NCBI GenBank assembly: GCA_049323895.1
Contig: JBMOKT010000006.1
Span: 62,001 to 126,000, forward strand
Reading direction: 5' to 3'
DNA length: 64,000 nucleotides
Source of the DNA: JBMOKT01 sp049323895
GTDB taxonomy: Bacteria; Bacillota; Peptococcia; Peptococcales; BICA1-8
Shown here: positions 35,116-43,745 of the stretch, piece by piece
How the letters are laid out: each line of letters starts with the position of its first letter
Numbering within the stretch: the stretch's first letter is position 1
The notes under the pieces: generated by a model
Seen by the model: only the letters and a program-made list of their open reading frames with translations
Told to the model about the DNA's origin: nothing
Database searches by the model: none
Made by a program: the position numbers and the translations under genes

Positions 35116-35763
35116 TTATAACAAAAAAGAAACTTTGTGGGTTAAGTTTTCCATACTGTTAATTGTCAATAGCCATTTGTCTGCAGAAAAATCATCATAC
35201 ACCCAGTGCCCTGTGTTTTTATTAATTCTAATTAGACGGGAATCATCCCCAGGGTAATTGCTGTCATAGACAAAAACGGAAATGCCGGCTAGACCCTCAG
35301 AAAATCCATAGGGGACTACCGTGTGGGCTGTATAGATGTTTTTCGGGTATAAAGCCCTGGGCAAAAAAACAATAAAAACACCTTTTAGTCCAAAATCGTC
35401 TTTAAATCTTTTGAGCCTTTTGGGAAAAGGCAAAAAGTAATTATGCAAGCTTTCCAGAATAAAAGGTCTCCCCCATGTTCTTGATTGCAGTACTGCCAAA
35501 TAATGACTTTCTTCACCCACCTTAAGACCGGTTTCAAAAAACCTTTGCAGCACATATGCACTAATACCGCTGCATACACCTGAAGCTAAAGTAGCTTTGA
35601 TTAGTTTTCCTACCAGGAAGCTGGGTGCTAAAGTTTTTATAAAGGCCTCTTGGATGATTTGTTCTATCTGATCCTCTTCTAGTCGGAATGTATAGTTCTT
35701 TTGCTGATATCCGTGACGGGAAGGCAAAAAGTTCACTCCATTACTATTTAAGTATTTAAACAT
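35116..35763 (-). CDS. probable papain-fold (C39-like) cysteine peptidase-type protein
   Basis: Three widely spaced elements resemble the catalytic triad of papain-like or C39-like proteins: a Cys in SGVCSGISAYVLQRFF, a His in AHTVVPYGF, and an Asp/Asn region in VFVYDSNYPGDDSRLI. The His-to-YDxNYPG arrangement followed by a GHWVYDD strand is the strongest hint. There is no signal peptide. Function is inferred from motifs only; it may be non-proteolytic. It overlaps the end of the cation antiporter gene by eight bases. Confidence 0.6.
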   Translation of the reverse strand: MFKYLNSNGVNFLPSRHGYQQKNYTFRLEEDQIEQIIQEAFIKTLAPSFLVGKLIKATLASGVCSGISAYVLQRFFETGLKVGEESHYLAVLQSRTWGRPFILESLHNYFLPFPKRLKRFKDDFGLKGVFIVFLPRALYPKNIYTAHTVVPYGFSEGLAGISVFVYDSNYPGDDSRLIRINKNTGHWVYDDFSADKWLLTINSMENLTHKVSFLL

Positions 35764-36751
35764 AGGACATCCCCCAAACTACAATTCCAATAAAAATAAA
35801 ATAAAAAACACCACAGAAAATCAAAAGGAAAGTACTAAGTTTTCCTGTCCTTATAAGGTTGAAAATAAGAATAATAATTGAACTTAATACCAGTATCCCG
35901 CTTAAAAGGGCTGTACCATTTAACTGCCATGGTGTGAAAATTAGTCCAAAAGCGGGGATTACAGAACTCTGAAAAACCATTGCCCCGGTAATATTACCCA
36001 GTGCTAAGGTATCCTTTCTTTGAGCAATCCAAATAACACTATTAAACTTTTCAGGTAATTCCGTGGCAATAGGGGCAATAATTAAGGCAAGCACCAAAGA
36101 TGGCATACCCATATTTTTAGCAAGACTGTTTATTCCATCAACAAAAAAGCTTGCTCCCCAGATAATAGCCATCAAGGCCAGAGTTATCTGAAATGTGATT
36201 ACTATTAAACCCGGGCGTGACCAAAAATGGCAGTAAAGGGGCTTTAAATCTTCATCTCCCATCTCTCCGCCAGTATTAACAGTATAGTAAACATAAACAG
36301 CATACATTATTAATAAAACAAAAGCTGTTAGATAATGAATTGATTTGTTTTCCAAAAGGGATACCCCTAAGGCAAATCCATACATTCCAATAAAAAAAAG
36401 TAAATCTCTGCTGATTATTTTGGTATTTACATTAAGTTCTTTCACCCCTGCACCCCGCCAGATGAATAATTTTGCACTGACACCTGTAATACAAAGGGCA
36501 AGAGTGCCCAACATAAATGGCGCACCTAGTATAGCACCAATACCTATATGTGAAGCAGCGGAATCATTAGAGAATAAAATTGCAACTATGGGAATGATGG
36601 ATTCGGGTAAGGCTGTGCCTACGGCAGCAAGGACACTTCCCACCGCACCTTCGGACAAACCTAAACGACATCCTAACCATTCAATACCATTAGTAAATAA
36701 TTCTGCTCCTATAAGTATAACTGTTAAGCCTAGCAGTAATTTAAGTATCAA
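35756..36751 (-). CDS. Na+/Ca2+ antiporter-family protein (CaCA, YrbG-like)
   Basis: The 331-residue membrane protein has about ten hydrophobic segments and the two alpha repeats of cation/Ca2+ exchangers: GSVLAAVGTALPESIIPIVA near the N terminus and LALIIAPIATELPEKFNSVI in the second half. The acidic residues in TALPES and TELPEK would bind the cation. Its partner gene overlaps by eight bases, and a terminator separates it from the gene upstream. Confidence 0.88.
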   Translation of the reverse strand: MILKLLLGLTVILIGAELFTNGIEWLGCRLGLSEGAVGSVLAAVGTALPESIIPIVAILFSNDSAASHIGIGAILGAPFMLGTLALCITGVSAKLFIWRGAGVKELNVNTKIISRDLLFFIGMYGFALGVSLLENKSIHYLTAFVLLIMYAVYVYYTVNTGGEMGDEDLKPLYCHFWSRPGLIVITFQITLALMAIIWGASFFVDGINSLAKNMGMPSLVLALIIAPIATELPEKFNSVIWIAQRKDTLALGNITGAMVFQSSVIPAFGLIFTPWQLNGTALLSGILVLSSIIILIFNLIRTGKLSTFLLIFCGVFYFIFIGIVVWGMSYV

Positions 36752-36813
36752 CTAAAGCACCACCAAAAAAATACTCTTCTATATATATATTTTGATAGTG
36801 CATATAAAATGCG

Positions 36814-36837
36814 AAAAAACTGGCTCTGCCAGTTTTT
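36814..36837 (-). terminator. intrinsic terminator after the 169-residue membrane protein gene
   Basis: AAAAACTGGC (36815-36824) pairs with GCCAGTTTTT (36828-36837) around a 3-nt loop. On the minus strand the second arm ends in six T residues. Confidence 0.85.
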
Positions 36838-36847
36838 GGGATAAAAC

Positions 36848-37357
36848 TTAATATGTAAATAATTCTTCTGAACTAGGATTGCTCAAGGTTTGGTACTTGG
36901 GTTGGAAAAGACTTTCATCACCTAATGTTACGATTAATTGGCTTGCGACAAGCCCAAAGACTGCATGGGTTAAAAGGCTGGTAATAGCATCTTTTGGTCT
37001 AATAATACTAAACCCTGTCCCCCCAATTCTACTCAAAAAACCATACATCACTATCCAGGCAGTAGAACTTCCACTTAGACCTTTTAACAAATGATTGTCC
37101 TTGCCAGTGCTTGATATTAAAAAAACAAGTAAAATTGCTAGTTTACAGGCGATACAGAAGTCGGCAATAATACCTAATATTTTACCTTCCGGTTGTTTCG
37201 TTTTTTTCCTGCTTAAAAAAATCCCTCCAGCTTTTTTATCAGGTGTTATCGTACTCCAACCTAGTTCTTTAAATAAAAATGAGAGCCCTTGCTTTATTAG
37301 ATTGGCAGCAATGCCTACCACAACACCCAGGGTAATTCTATCCTTTATTTTTTCCAT
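36848..37357 (-). CDS. 169-residue membrane protein of unknown function
   Basis: I do not recognise the family. There are about four hydrophobic stretches: ITLGVVVGIAANLIKQGLSF at the N terminus, a segment with CIACKLAILLVFLI, and two near the C terminus around AWIVMYGFL and HAVFGLVASQLIVTL. ATG 37357 behind GGAGGAG is preferred to the longer frame. It starts one base after the stop of the 88-residue gene, so the two form a pair. Confidence 0.7.
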   Translation of the reverse strand: MEKIKDRITLGVVVGIAANLIKQGLSFLFKELGWSTITPDKKAGGIFLSRKKTKQPEGKILGIIADFCIACKLAILLVFLISSTGKDNHLLKGLSGSSTAWIVMYGFLSRIGGTGFSIIRPKDAITSLLTHAVFGLVASQLIVTLGDESLFQPKYQTLSNPSSEELFTY

Positions 37358-37358
37358 T

Positions 37359-37625
37359 TCATATCTCCTCCTTTGAATTGTAGCGTACGGCAGCATCAAT
37401 TAATACAAACTCATTTTTAGAATCTAAACCAACCAGCCCCACTATCCCCGGATCATCCTGTGAGGCTAGGTACTTGCTGACAAATTCCTGAACCCCCTCT
37501 TCGGTATATGGATCTAAATAGGAACTTAAAACTCTTTCGTAGTCCTCCCGAGGAACACTGAGAATTTTATGCTTAACAATAAAGTAAGGTTCTTTTGTTT
37601 TTTCTGTAACCCTTGAAAAGTCCAA
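37359..37625 (-). CDS. 88-residue protein of unknown function
   Basis: No family was recognised. The acidic soluble sequence contains SVPREDYERVLSSYLDPYTE and ends GLDSKNEFVLIDAAVRYNSK. The frame opens at GTG 37637, but that codon lies inside the AGGTGG ribosome binding site, and TTG 37625, seven bases after AGGTGG, is the better start. Translation is probably coupled to the membrane protein that begins one base after its stop. Confidence 0.65.
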   Translation of the reverse strand: MDFSRVTEKTKEPYFIVKHKILSVPREDYERVLSSYLDPYTEEGVQEFVSKYLASQDDPGIVGLVGLDSKNEFVLIDAAVRYNSKEEI

Positions 37626-37780
37626 AATAAATCCCACCTGCCGTTTTCTCTTAGTATACAGCAGATGGGGGAATTTATACTTAAAAGCGGCTTTAACGCC
37701 GTTTTAAAGAGTGGCTAGAAAAATACATAAAGACTTCAGTGTTCGCTAACTAATTCTCAATTTTCAATTTTCCATTGAAA

Positions 37781-38728
37781 CTAATATCCTTTTCTCAGGT
37801 CTACAATGTTCTTCATTGTTCCTTTTCCGGAGGTATAAATCTCCAGGTTATGCTTAAATATTTCTACAGCCCTCTCCATATAATGAGGTGTAAGCCCTGC
37901 TAAATGGGGGGTTATCACTAGATTGGGCAAATCCCACAGAGGGCTGTTTTTGGGTAATGGTTCTTCCCGGAAGGTATCTATAGCTGCCCCTCTGATCCAC
38001 CCTTCTTTGAGGGCTTTTACTAAGGCATCCTCCTGGACTACTTCACCTCGGGCAATATTAATGAAAAAACAATCTTTTTTCATTCCTTTAAATTCCCTTT
38101 CTCCAAACATATCTCTTGTTTGAGGGGTTAAGGGTGTGATCAAAACAATATAGTCTGCTTGGGGAAGGACCTCCCAAAGACCATCAGCTTTATACATTTT
38201 ATCAATATTTGCTAAGCCTTTTCCCGAGTAACTAATCCCAAAAGTATTCATATCAAAAGCTTTGGCCTTCCGTGCAACTTCTTGACCTATTGCTCCCGCT
38301 CCAACAATAACTAGATTTAATCCAGTTAACTCCCGGACCCTTATAGAACGGTCCCAATCCTTGGCACGCTGAAAGTCCAGCAAAGGAATTAGTCTGCGGC
38401 TGTCCTGAAGCATTAAGGCGAAGGCATGCTCAGCCATAGGATTTTTGTGAATACCCCTGGCGTTGGTAACTAATATCTCTTGTTTCATTAGTTGATTTAA
38501 AGGCAATTTATCTATACCTGCACTCATTACCATCAACCACTTTAAATTAATGGCTTCGGAGATAATTTCACTAGTTAAGTCTTCCCCATAGCTTATAATT
38601 ATCTCCGCCTCGGAAATCCTAGAAAGGATTTCCTCACTATTTACATGTTCAATTAGTAAATCAGGGTATTGTTGCATTATTGGTTCCAGGTGCCTGGAAC
38701 TAATTTTAGCGGTAGTTAAAGCGTACAT
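37781..38728 (-). CDS. D-isomer-specific 2-hydroxyacid dehydrogenase
   Basis: The 315-residue protein belongs to the NAD(P)-dependent D-2-hydroxyacid dehydrogenase family. It has the Rossmann motif VGAGAIGQEVARKAKAF, the substrate/NAD arginine in FINIARGEVVQEDALVKAL, the catalytic Glu in DTFREEPLP and the His in VITPHLAGLTPHY. The substrate (glyoxylate, hydroxypyruvate, pyruvate or other) cannot be told. It follows the GerMN lipoprotein gene by 12 bp. Confidence 0.9.
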   Translation of the reverse strand: MYALTTAKISSRHLEPIMQQYPDLLIEHVNSEEILSRISEAEIIISYGEDLTSEIISEAINLKWLMVMSAGIDKLPLNQLMKQEILVTNARGIHKNPMAEHAFALMLQDSRRLIPLLDFQRAKDWDRSIRVRELTGLNLVIVGAGAIGQEVARKAKAFDMNTFGISYSGKGLANIDKMYKADGLWEVLPQADYIVLITPLTPQTRDMFGEREFKGMKKDCFFINIARGEVVQEDALVKALKEGWIRGAAIDTFREEPLPKNSPLWDLPNLVITPHLAGLTPHYMERAVEIFKHNLEIYTSGKGTMKNIVDLRKGY

Positions 38729-38740
38729 CCTCGTCTCCTT

Positions 38741-39640
38741 TTATTTAAGGATATTTCCTTCTAATAATTCCAAATCCCTTTTCAATGGCTCGCCTAAATA
38801 AACATGACCGCTTAAGGATTCTACCTCTTTTCCTTCCACAAGAATCATCACTTTTTCTATACCAGGCAATTCAGTTAAAGTATTTACAATAGAGTAAACA
38901 GCTAATGTCTCCCCCATTGAACCGGCAACAGCATGTACATGGTCAGAAAGGTCTACTACAGCAAGACCAGTGTCTTTTTCAAATTTATAGTTTAATACCT
39001 TGGTACCCTGTGGCAAAACATTAAGTGTATCATCCATTGATTGACTTCCCTTAATTACCTCCTCTAATATTTCCTTACCCCTTTCCGCTGTTGGCAAACC
39101 AGTTATAGCTCTGGGTTCCTTCCGGAGATAGCCGTCCTGCGTTCCAAAATAAAGGGTTATCACACTTTCTTCTGGCTCAGGCATTTCCGTAACAGTTATC
39201 TCCTTTAATACATTTTTGAAATCTTCCCCTTCTATAAAAACAACCTTGTCTGGTAAATTATTGCCTGCTGCTTTACTTAGGGCATACGGATACGTCAAAG
39301 CCTGGGTTACATTTTCATCTGGTTTAGGATCAGTAGTAATTACCTGAACGTAAAGTTTGCCACCCTGTATTCCGGCTTGAGCAAAGCTAATTGTATACCC
39401 CCCTGTATTCTTCAGTCCCCTTGACGCAAAGAGCAAAATACCATCATCCAAGTTAAAAGCAAAATAGTTCTCGCTGTTTCTTAGCTCTTCCAGGTGGCTT
39501 TGCATATATTCAGGCATCTGTTCTATCTCCCGCTCAACAATGTCAACAGGGGAAATCACGTCTCCCCCCTCTTTTGTTGAGCATCCGGCAATTCCAATAA
39601 TAAAAAGTATTATTAGAAAAAATGTTAGTAATCTCTTCAT
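38741..39640 (-). CDS. GerMN-domain lipoprotein (two-domain form)
   Basis: The 299-residue protein has a lipobox IAGC near residue 20, an N-terminal domain of about 130 residues with no family I can name, and a C-terminal GerMN domain (about 160-290) with ITLYFGTQDGYL, AVVDLSDHV, YSIVNTLTELPGIEKVMILVEG and SGHVYLGEPL. ATG 39640 is eight bases after GGAGGT, and the ATG five codons earlier overlaps that site. It is a longer paralogue of the protein at 14866-15492, with a probable sporulation or spore-envelope role. Confidence 0.87.
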   Translation of the reverse strand: MKRLLTFFLIILFIIGIAGCSTKEGGDVISPVDIVEREIEQMPEYMQSHLEELRNSENYFAFNLDDGILLFASRGLKNTGGYTISFAQAGIQGGKLYVQVITTDPKPDENVTQALTYPYALSKAAGNNLPDKVVFIEGEDFKNVLKEITVTEMPEPEESVITLYFGTQDGYLRKEPRAITGLPTAERGKEILEEVIKGSQSMDDTLNVLPQGTKVLNYKFEKDTGLAVVDLSDHVHAVAGSMGETLAVYSIVNTLTELPGIEKVMILVEGKEVESLSGHVYLGEPLKRDLELLEGNILK

Positions 39641-39801
39641 CTTAGTTACCTCCATAGTATAGTTTGTCCACTAAAACTTATATTCGCCTTCTATCCAAAT
39701 TTTTCCTGCAAATTAAGTTTTATGGTTTTCTATTATATAGACGTATCTGTTTTAAATAAGTTTCGGTATTTTAAACTGAGCGTGATAAAATGGTCCGTTT
39801 A

Positions 39802-39911
39802 AAATGGTCGATAGCCAATGGTCAATAGTCGTTAGTAGTAGTAATGGAAGTCCATTATGCACTTTCTATAATCTTTTTGCCATTAGCTATTGACCATTAG
39901 CTATTAGCCTC
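39802..39911. repeat. two inverted 7-nt period arrays
   Basis: At 39802-39846 the units AATGGTC, GATAGCC, AATGGTC and AATAGTC follow each other. At 39879-39911 the complementary units GCCATTA, GCTATTG and ACCATTA appear. AATGGTCAATAG (39817-39828) and CTATTGACCATT (39887-39898) are exact inverse copies, so a long hairpin is possible. Confidence 0.7.
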
Positions 39912-39930
39912 TTTTACTTTTAATCCAAAA

Positions 39931-40632
39931 TTAGTGTAATTCCCGTTCCTGATTGGGACCCTTATCTTTTTCCACTAAATAAATATCGCCATTAGAACTC
40001 ATGCTAGCATAAAAAACATCTTTTACCGAATTAATATTTCTTTTATTGAGCTCCCTTTCTAACCAGTCCAAATTCAGTCTGGCATCCTTAAGCCCCTCGT
40101 GGTTGATTTCTCCGTCATCAATTAAAGTTAGCGGAAGTCCTTCATAATTGGTCCTAATCCGCAAATCTTCAGCGGACAAGGGTCTTTTTTGGGATTTTAA
40201 AGACACTGTCAACTGCCCAGAAGTCTCTAAAACTGCAAATTCTACATCTGCAATGTTGAAAACATTTCTTTCCCTCAACTGGGTTAATAAATCATCTATG
40301 TTATATCTGGCTTTACGCATCTCAATTTGTTGAATTTTACCATTAGCTATTAAAACATTTGGTTTTCCATATATGATACGGCGAAAAGCATTATTTTTAA
40401 GGCAGAGAAGGGATAGGCTTATTTGGGCCAAGGCCAGAATTGCAATAGGCACTATTCCTTGTATTAACGGTATTCTTAAATCTCCCAAAGGTATTGCAGC
40501 TAATTCAGCAATTACTATTGCAACTACAAAGTCAATAGCAGAAAGTTGCCCAATTTCCCTTTTGCCCATAATCCTCATAAATATAATTAGTAAAAAATAA
40601 ATTATTATTGTTCGAATGATAAGCTGCAGCAT
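39931..40632 (-). CDS. DUF421 (YetF-like) membrane protein
   Basis: The 233-residue protein has three N-terminal membrane segments with RIMGKREIGQLSAIDFVVAIVIAELAA, the DUF421 hallmark. A soluble domain follows with GKPNVLIANGKIQ, RKARYNIDDLLTQLRERNVFNIADVEFAVLE and LDWLERELNKRNI. Family members in Bacillus are spore- or stress-associated, but the activity is unknown. ATG 40632 follows GGGAGTGA. Confidence 0.9.
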   Translation of the reverse strand: MLQLIIRTIIIYFLLIIFMRIMGKREIGQLSAIDFVVAIVIAELAAIPLGDLRIPLIQGIVPIAILALAQISLSLLCLKNNAFRRIIYGKPNVLIANGKIQQIEMRKARYNIDDLLTQLRERNVFNIADVEFAVLETSGQLTVSLKSQKRPLSAEDLRIRTNYEGLPLTLIDDGEINHEGLKDARLNLDWLERELNKRNINSVKDVFYASMSSNGDIYLVEKDKGPNQERELH

Positions 40633-40725
40633 ATATTCACTCCCGCTAGGAATTTAAAATTATTGGATTACTGTTCAGTAATTTTTGCTATAATTATTAT
40701 GTCTAATTTTGTTGTTAAAAATGGG

Positions 40726-40929
40726 GTGATTCTTATATTTACACCGAAATTCGCTTATATTCTTTTAGCTACCGGAGCAGTTGTAAAAACCTATGGCCTT
40801 TATTCTCTAGCAGGAAGGAAAGAAAAAGACTTCGCAGCAAGAAAGAAGCAATATACCTTATTTAACTGGTCAGGAAATATTCTCCTCTTTTTGGGAGTAA
40901 TCATTCTGGCAATAAAATGGTATGGATAG
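40726..40929 (+). CDS. small membrane protein with uncertain start
   Basis: The plus-strand frame encodes two hydrophobic helices, FAYILLATGAVVKTYGLYSL and WSGNILLFLGVIILAIKWYG, linked by a basic loop (GRKEKDFAARKKQ). No family was recognised. The frame opens upstream at 40663, but an extended -10 box (TGCTATAAT, 40686-40694) would place the transcript start near 40701, beyond those codons. GTG 40726 is listed as a conservative start. The best Shine-Dalgarno match, GGGGTGAT (40723-40730), would instead favour a non-standard ATA near 40735. Confidence 0.55.
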   Translation: MILIFTPKFAYILLATGAVVKTYGLYSLAGRKEKDFAARKKQYTLFNWSGNILLFLGVIILAIKWYG

Positions 40930-40982
40930 AACGCTTAGGATTAGCGACCAATGCCCTGTAATCAGTTCCCGGAAATAAAAAG

Positions 40983-41008
40983 CCCTGTACTTCATGTGAA
41001 GTACAGGG
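40983..41008. terminator. bidirectional terminator between buk and the small plus-strand gene
   Basis: CCCTGTACTTCA (40983-40994) pairs perfectly with TGAAGTACAGGG (40997-41008). The minus strand continues GCTTTTTATTT, serving buk. The plus strand continues TCTAAATTTTTT, serving the small gene. Confidence 0.85.
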
Positions 41009-41036
41009 TCTAAATTTTTTCACTAGCCACTTGTAA

Positions 41037-42107
41037 TTAAAAATACGCTTTAGCCGCTTCTTCCCTCTTAAGAACCCGAACACCGCCCGAAGCTAACGCT
41101 TCCATCTCACCTTCGCCAGGATAAACCAGAACCGGTCCTAAAAACTCAACCCTTTCAGTCACCCATTGGACGAATACCGGAGAATAAGCAATTCCCCCTG
41201 TCAGCACTATGGCATCTATCTGCCCTTTCAGCACTGCTGCACAACTGCCTATCTCTTTAGCAATTTGATAAGCCATTGCTTCATAGACCAGCCTGGCTTT
41301 TTCGTTTCCTTGTGCAATCATTTCTTCAACCTCTCGGGCATCATTAGTTCCTAAATAGGCAACAAGCCCCCCCTTGCCAACAACCTCCTTGTAAATCTCA
41401 CTCTCAGTTTTTTCACCACTAAAACACAGCTTAATAAGCCCGCCAACAGGAACCCCACCAGACCTCTCGGGTGCAAAAGGTCCATCACCGTCCAAAGCGT
41501 TATTAACATCAATAACCCTTCCTTTTTTGTGGGCTCCTACCGATACACCACCACCCATATGGGCAACAATAAAATTACATTCAGCATAACCTTTTCCTAA
41601 TTCTTTTGCCGCCCTTCTGGCTACAGCCTTTTGATTAAGAGCATGGAATATACTTATTCTTTCCAGCTCAGGATTTCCTGAAATACGGGCTAAAGGTTCT
41701 AATTCATCAACTACCACCGGGTCTACAATAAAGGCGGGAATATCAATGCTGTCAGCAATTTCTGCCGCAATTAAAGCACCTAAATTAGATGCATGTTCCT
41801 TAGCTGCATTTATCAAATCTTTTTTCATCCGGGAGTTCACTAAATATGTACCCCCTGCAATAGGCTTTAAAAGACCACCTCTGCCCACTACACAGTCCAA
41901 ACTCTCAATACCAATACCTTTTTGTTTCAAAGCATCAATAATCAAAGCTTTCCTAAAATCAAACTGGTCAGCTACTTTATTATAATTTGCTAATTCCTCA
42001 TTACTATGGCGCAGGGTTAATTCCAGAATGGCTTTTTCATTTTCATATACAGCAATTTTGGTGGATGTAGAACCGGGATTTATAACAAGAATACGGTACA
42101 TACTCAT
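41037..42107 (-). CDS. buk: butyrate kinase
   Basis: The enzyme transfers phosphate from butyryl phosphate to ADP, making ATP and butyrate. The 356-residue protein has the ASKHA-fold motifs LVINPGSTSTKIAVYE, HMGGGVSVGAHKKGR and VLTGGIAYSPVFVQWV. It lies 15 bp after ptb, the classical ptb-buk pair. It could also act on branched-chain acyl phosphates. Confidence 0.94.
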   Translation of the reverse strand: MSMYRILVINPGSTSTKIAVYENEKAILELTLRHSNEELANYNKVADQFDFRKALIIDALKQKGIGIESLDCVVGRGGLLKPIAGGTYLVNSRMKKDLINAAKEHASNLGALIAAEIADSIDIPAFIVDPVVVDELEPLARISGNPELERISIFHALNQKAVARRAAKELGKGYAECNFIVAHMGGGVSVGAHKKGRVIDVNNALDGDGPFAPERSGGVPVGGLIKLCFSGEKTESEIYKEVVGKGGLVAYLGTNDAREVEEMIAQGNEKARLVYEAMAYQIAKEIGSCAAVLKGQIDAIVLTGGIAYSPVFVQWVTERVEFLGPVLVYPGEGEMEALASGGVRVLKREEAAKAYF

Positions 42108-42122
42108 CTTTATTCCTCCTTA

Positions 42123-43031
42123 CTAGCATGTTTTACAGGTTAATAAACTTAAGGCAATGGAATTAATTTTCGAAATATAACTATCTGCCCGTGAAGTTAA
42201 AACGATAGGTGCAGAAGCTCCAATAATAACACCAGCTACCTGGGCACCGCCAAGATAAACAAGTGCCTTATATGTCATATTACCAGCTTCGATGTCAGGG
42301 CAAAGCAAAATATCAGCCTGACCGGCAACAGGGCTTTTGATTCCTTTATGTTGGGCAGCTTCAATGGAAACAGCATTATCTAGTGCTAAGGGACCATCAA
42401 TTATAGCTCCTTTAATCTGCCCCCTCTCCCCCATAAGGGTTAAAGCTGCAGCTTCCATTGTTGCAGGCATATCAGGGTTCACTGTTTCGACGGCACAAAT
42501 GGGAGCAATTTTAGCAGTATCAATACCCAAAGCCTTGGTAACAATTACTGCGTTATTAATAATTTTTACCTTTTCAGTTATCCCAGGTGCTATATTCATT
42601 GCAGCATCTGTTAAAACTAAAAGCCTGTCATATCCTGGCACTTCAAAAACAGCTACATGGCTTAAAATTTTATCAGTACGCAGCCCCACTTCCTTATCCA
42701 ATACAGCCTTTAAAAAAGGAGATGTTCCGACTAAACCTTTCATAACTATACTTGCTTGTCCGGAACTTACTAAAGCCACAGCTTTTTTGGCTGCAAGTTC
42801 AACCTTTGTTTCATGTTCAATGTTTATACCGCTTAAATCAAATTCAACACTGTGGGCTGCTTCCTTAATGGCTTCTCTATCCCCCACTAGTATGGGCTCC
42901 GCCAGCCCCATTTCTTTTGCCCCTTTGAGGGCTTTCAATACCTCATCATCTTGGGCGGCAGCAACGGCAATGTATCTCTTTTCCGTTAAGCCGATAAGTT
43001 TCTCCTGTACTTCCTTAAATGTTTTTATCAT
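42123..43031 (-). CDS. ptb: phosphate butyryltransferase
   Basis: Ptb converts butyryl-CoA and phosphate to butyryl phosphate. The 302-residue protein begins MIKTFKEVQEKLIGLTEKRYIAVAAAQDDEVLKAL. It shows family segments VMKGLVGTSPFLKAVLDKE, AMNIAPGITEKVKIINNA and PIVLTSRADSYISKINSIAL. The first gene of the ptb-buk operon. It indicates butyrate or branched-chain fatty acid fermentation with substrate-level ATP formation. Confidence 0.94.
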   Translation of the reverse strand: MIKTFKEVQEKLIGLTEKRYIAVAAAQDDEVLKALKGAKEMGLAEPILVGDREAIKEAAHSVEFDLSGINIEHETKVELAAKKAVALVSSGQASIVMKGLVGTSPFLKAVLDKEVGLRTDKILSHVAVFEVPGYDRLLVLTDAAMNIAPGITEKVKIINNAVIVTKALGIDTAKIAPICAVETVNPDMPATMEAAALTLMGERGQIKGAIIDGPLALDNAVSIEAAQHKGIKSPVAGQADILLCPDIEAGNMTYKALVYLGGAQVAGVIIGASAPIVLTSRADSYISKINSIALSLLTCKTC

Positions 43032-43232
43032 TTCTTAAAACCCCCTAAATAGACTTGCCTGTCTATAATTATTACTAAAGTTTATACATACTTACAATAA
43101 AAAAAGTTTTATTCGCAAGTTAATTCCCGCCGGATAGATAACTTCAATCTTTCATATTTCTTTTTAACTTAATTATTTCCTGCAAATTGCAAAATATATT
43201 TAAAAGACTTATAAAAACATGTATGATTATAA

Positions 43233-43258
43233 TAGGTCGCCTCACTAAAGGCGACCTA
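43233..43258 (-). terminator. hairpin after the DUF3243-like gene
   Basis: TAGGTCGCCT (43233-43242) pairs perfectly with AGGCGACCTA (43249-43258). It lies 40 bp beyond the stop codon. The minus-strand tail TTATAATC is only moderately T-rich. Confidence 0.65.
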
Positions 43259-43297
43259 CCCACAAAATTTTTTATGATATTTTTCTTCTGCTTTTGC

Positions 43298-43561
43298 CTA
43301 GTGTTTTCTTCCAAGTCTTTCTTTTCCTATTCTAAGTACTAGATTCGCTATCATATTTTTTTCCTCAGCAGTTGCAACTTCCCACATTTCACTCATTAAT
43401 GCCTCTTCGGGGGAATCGGGTTTAACAAATTTACCCATTAAATTTCCTAGGCTAACCATCCCTTTGACCATTAATTCATCATTAACACCATGTTTTTGCC
43501 CATCTTCAATAACATCGGCTAATTCCTGTGGAAAATCTACGGGTTTATCCTTATCTTTCAT
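43298..43561 (-). CDS. DUF3243-like small protein
   Basis: The 87-residue protein starts MKDKDKPVDFPQELADVIED. Its core GVNDELMVKGMVSLGNLMGKF..EEALMSEMWEVATAEEKNMIANLVLRI resembles the YmfJ/DUF3243 pattern of Firmicutes, where a helix pair is followed by LxxLWxVAxxxE. The assignment is from memory of that pattern. ATG 43561 is seven bases after AGGAGGTGA; in-frame ATGs further upstream overlap or precede this site. The function is unknown. Confidence 0.7.
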   Translation of the reverse strand: MKDKDKPVDFPQELADVIEDGQKHGVNDELMVKGMVSLGNLMGKFVKPDSPEEALMSEMWEVATAEEKNMIANLVLRIGKERLGRKH

Positions 43562-43745
43562 GACACAGTCACCTCCTGTACTCATATTTTCCCCGTTCAC
43601 TAAAAACATATTCTTTTTTTTTATTTTTTGTTATTCATTTATTTAAGTTAACTTTTTAATAATAGTTAAATATAATTTATAAGATATGCTATAATATTAA
43701 GACTATCATGTTATTTATTTTATGACGAATTTAAGGGGAAAAAAG

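Noticed and set aside
43032..43297. Rex operator or sigma-54 promoter upstream of ptb
   Set aside because: No TTGTGAA/TTCACAA-type palindrome and no TGGCA-N7-TGC element could be found by eye.
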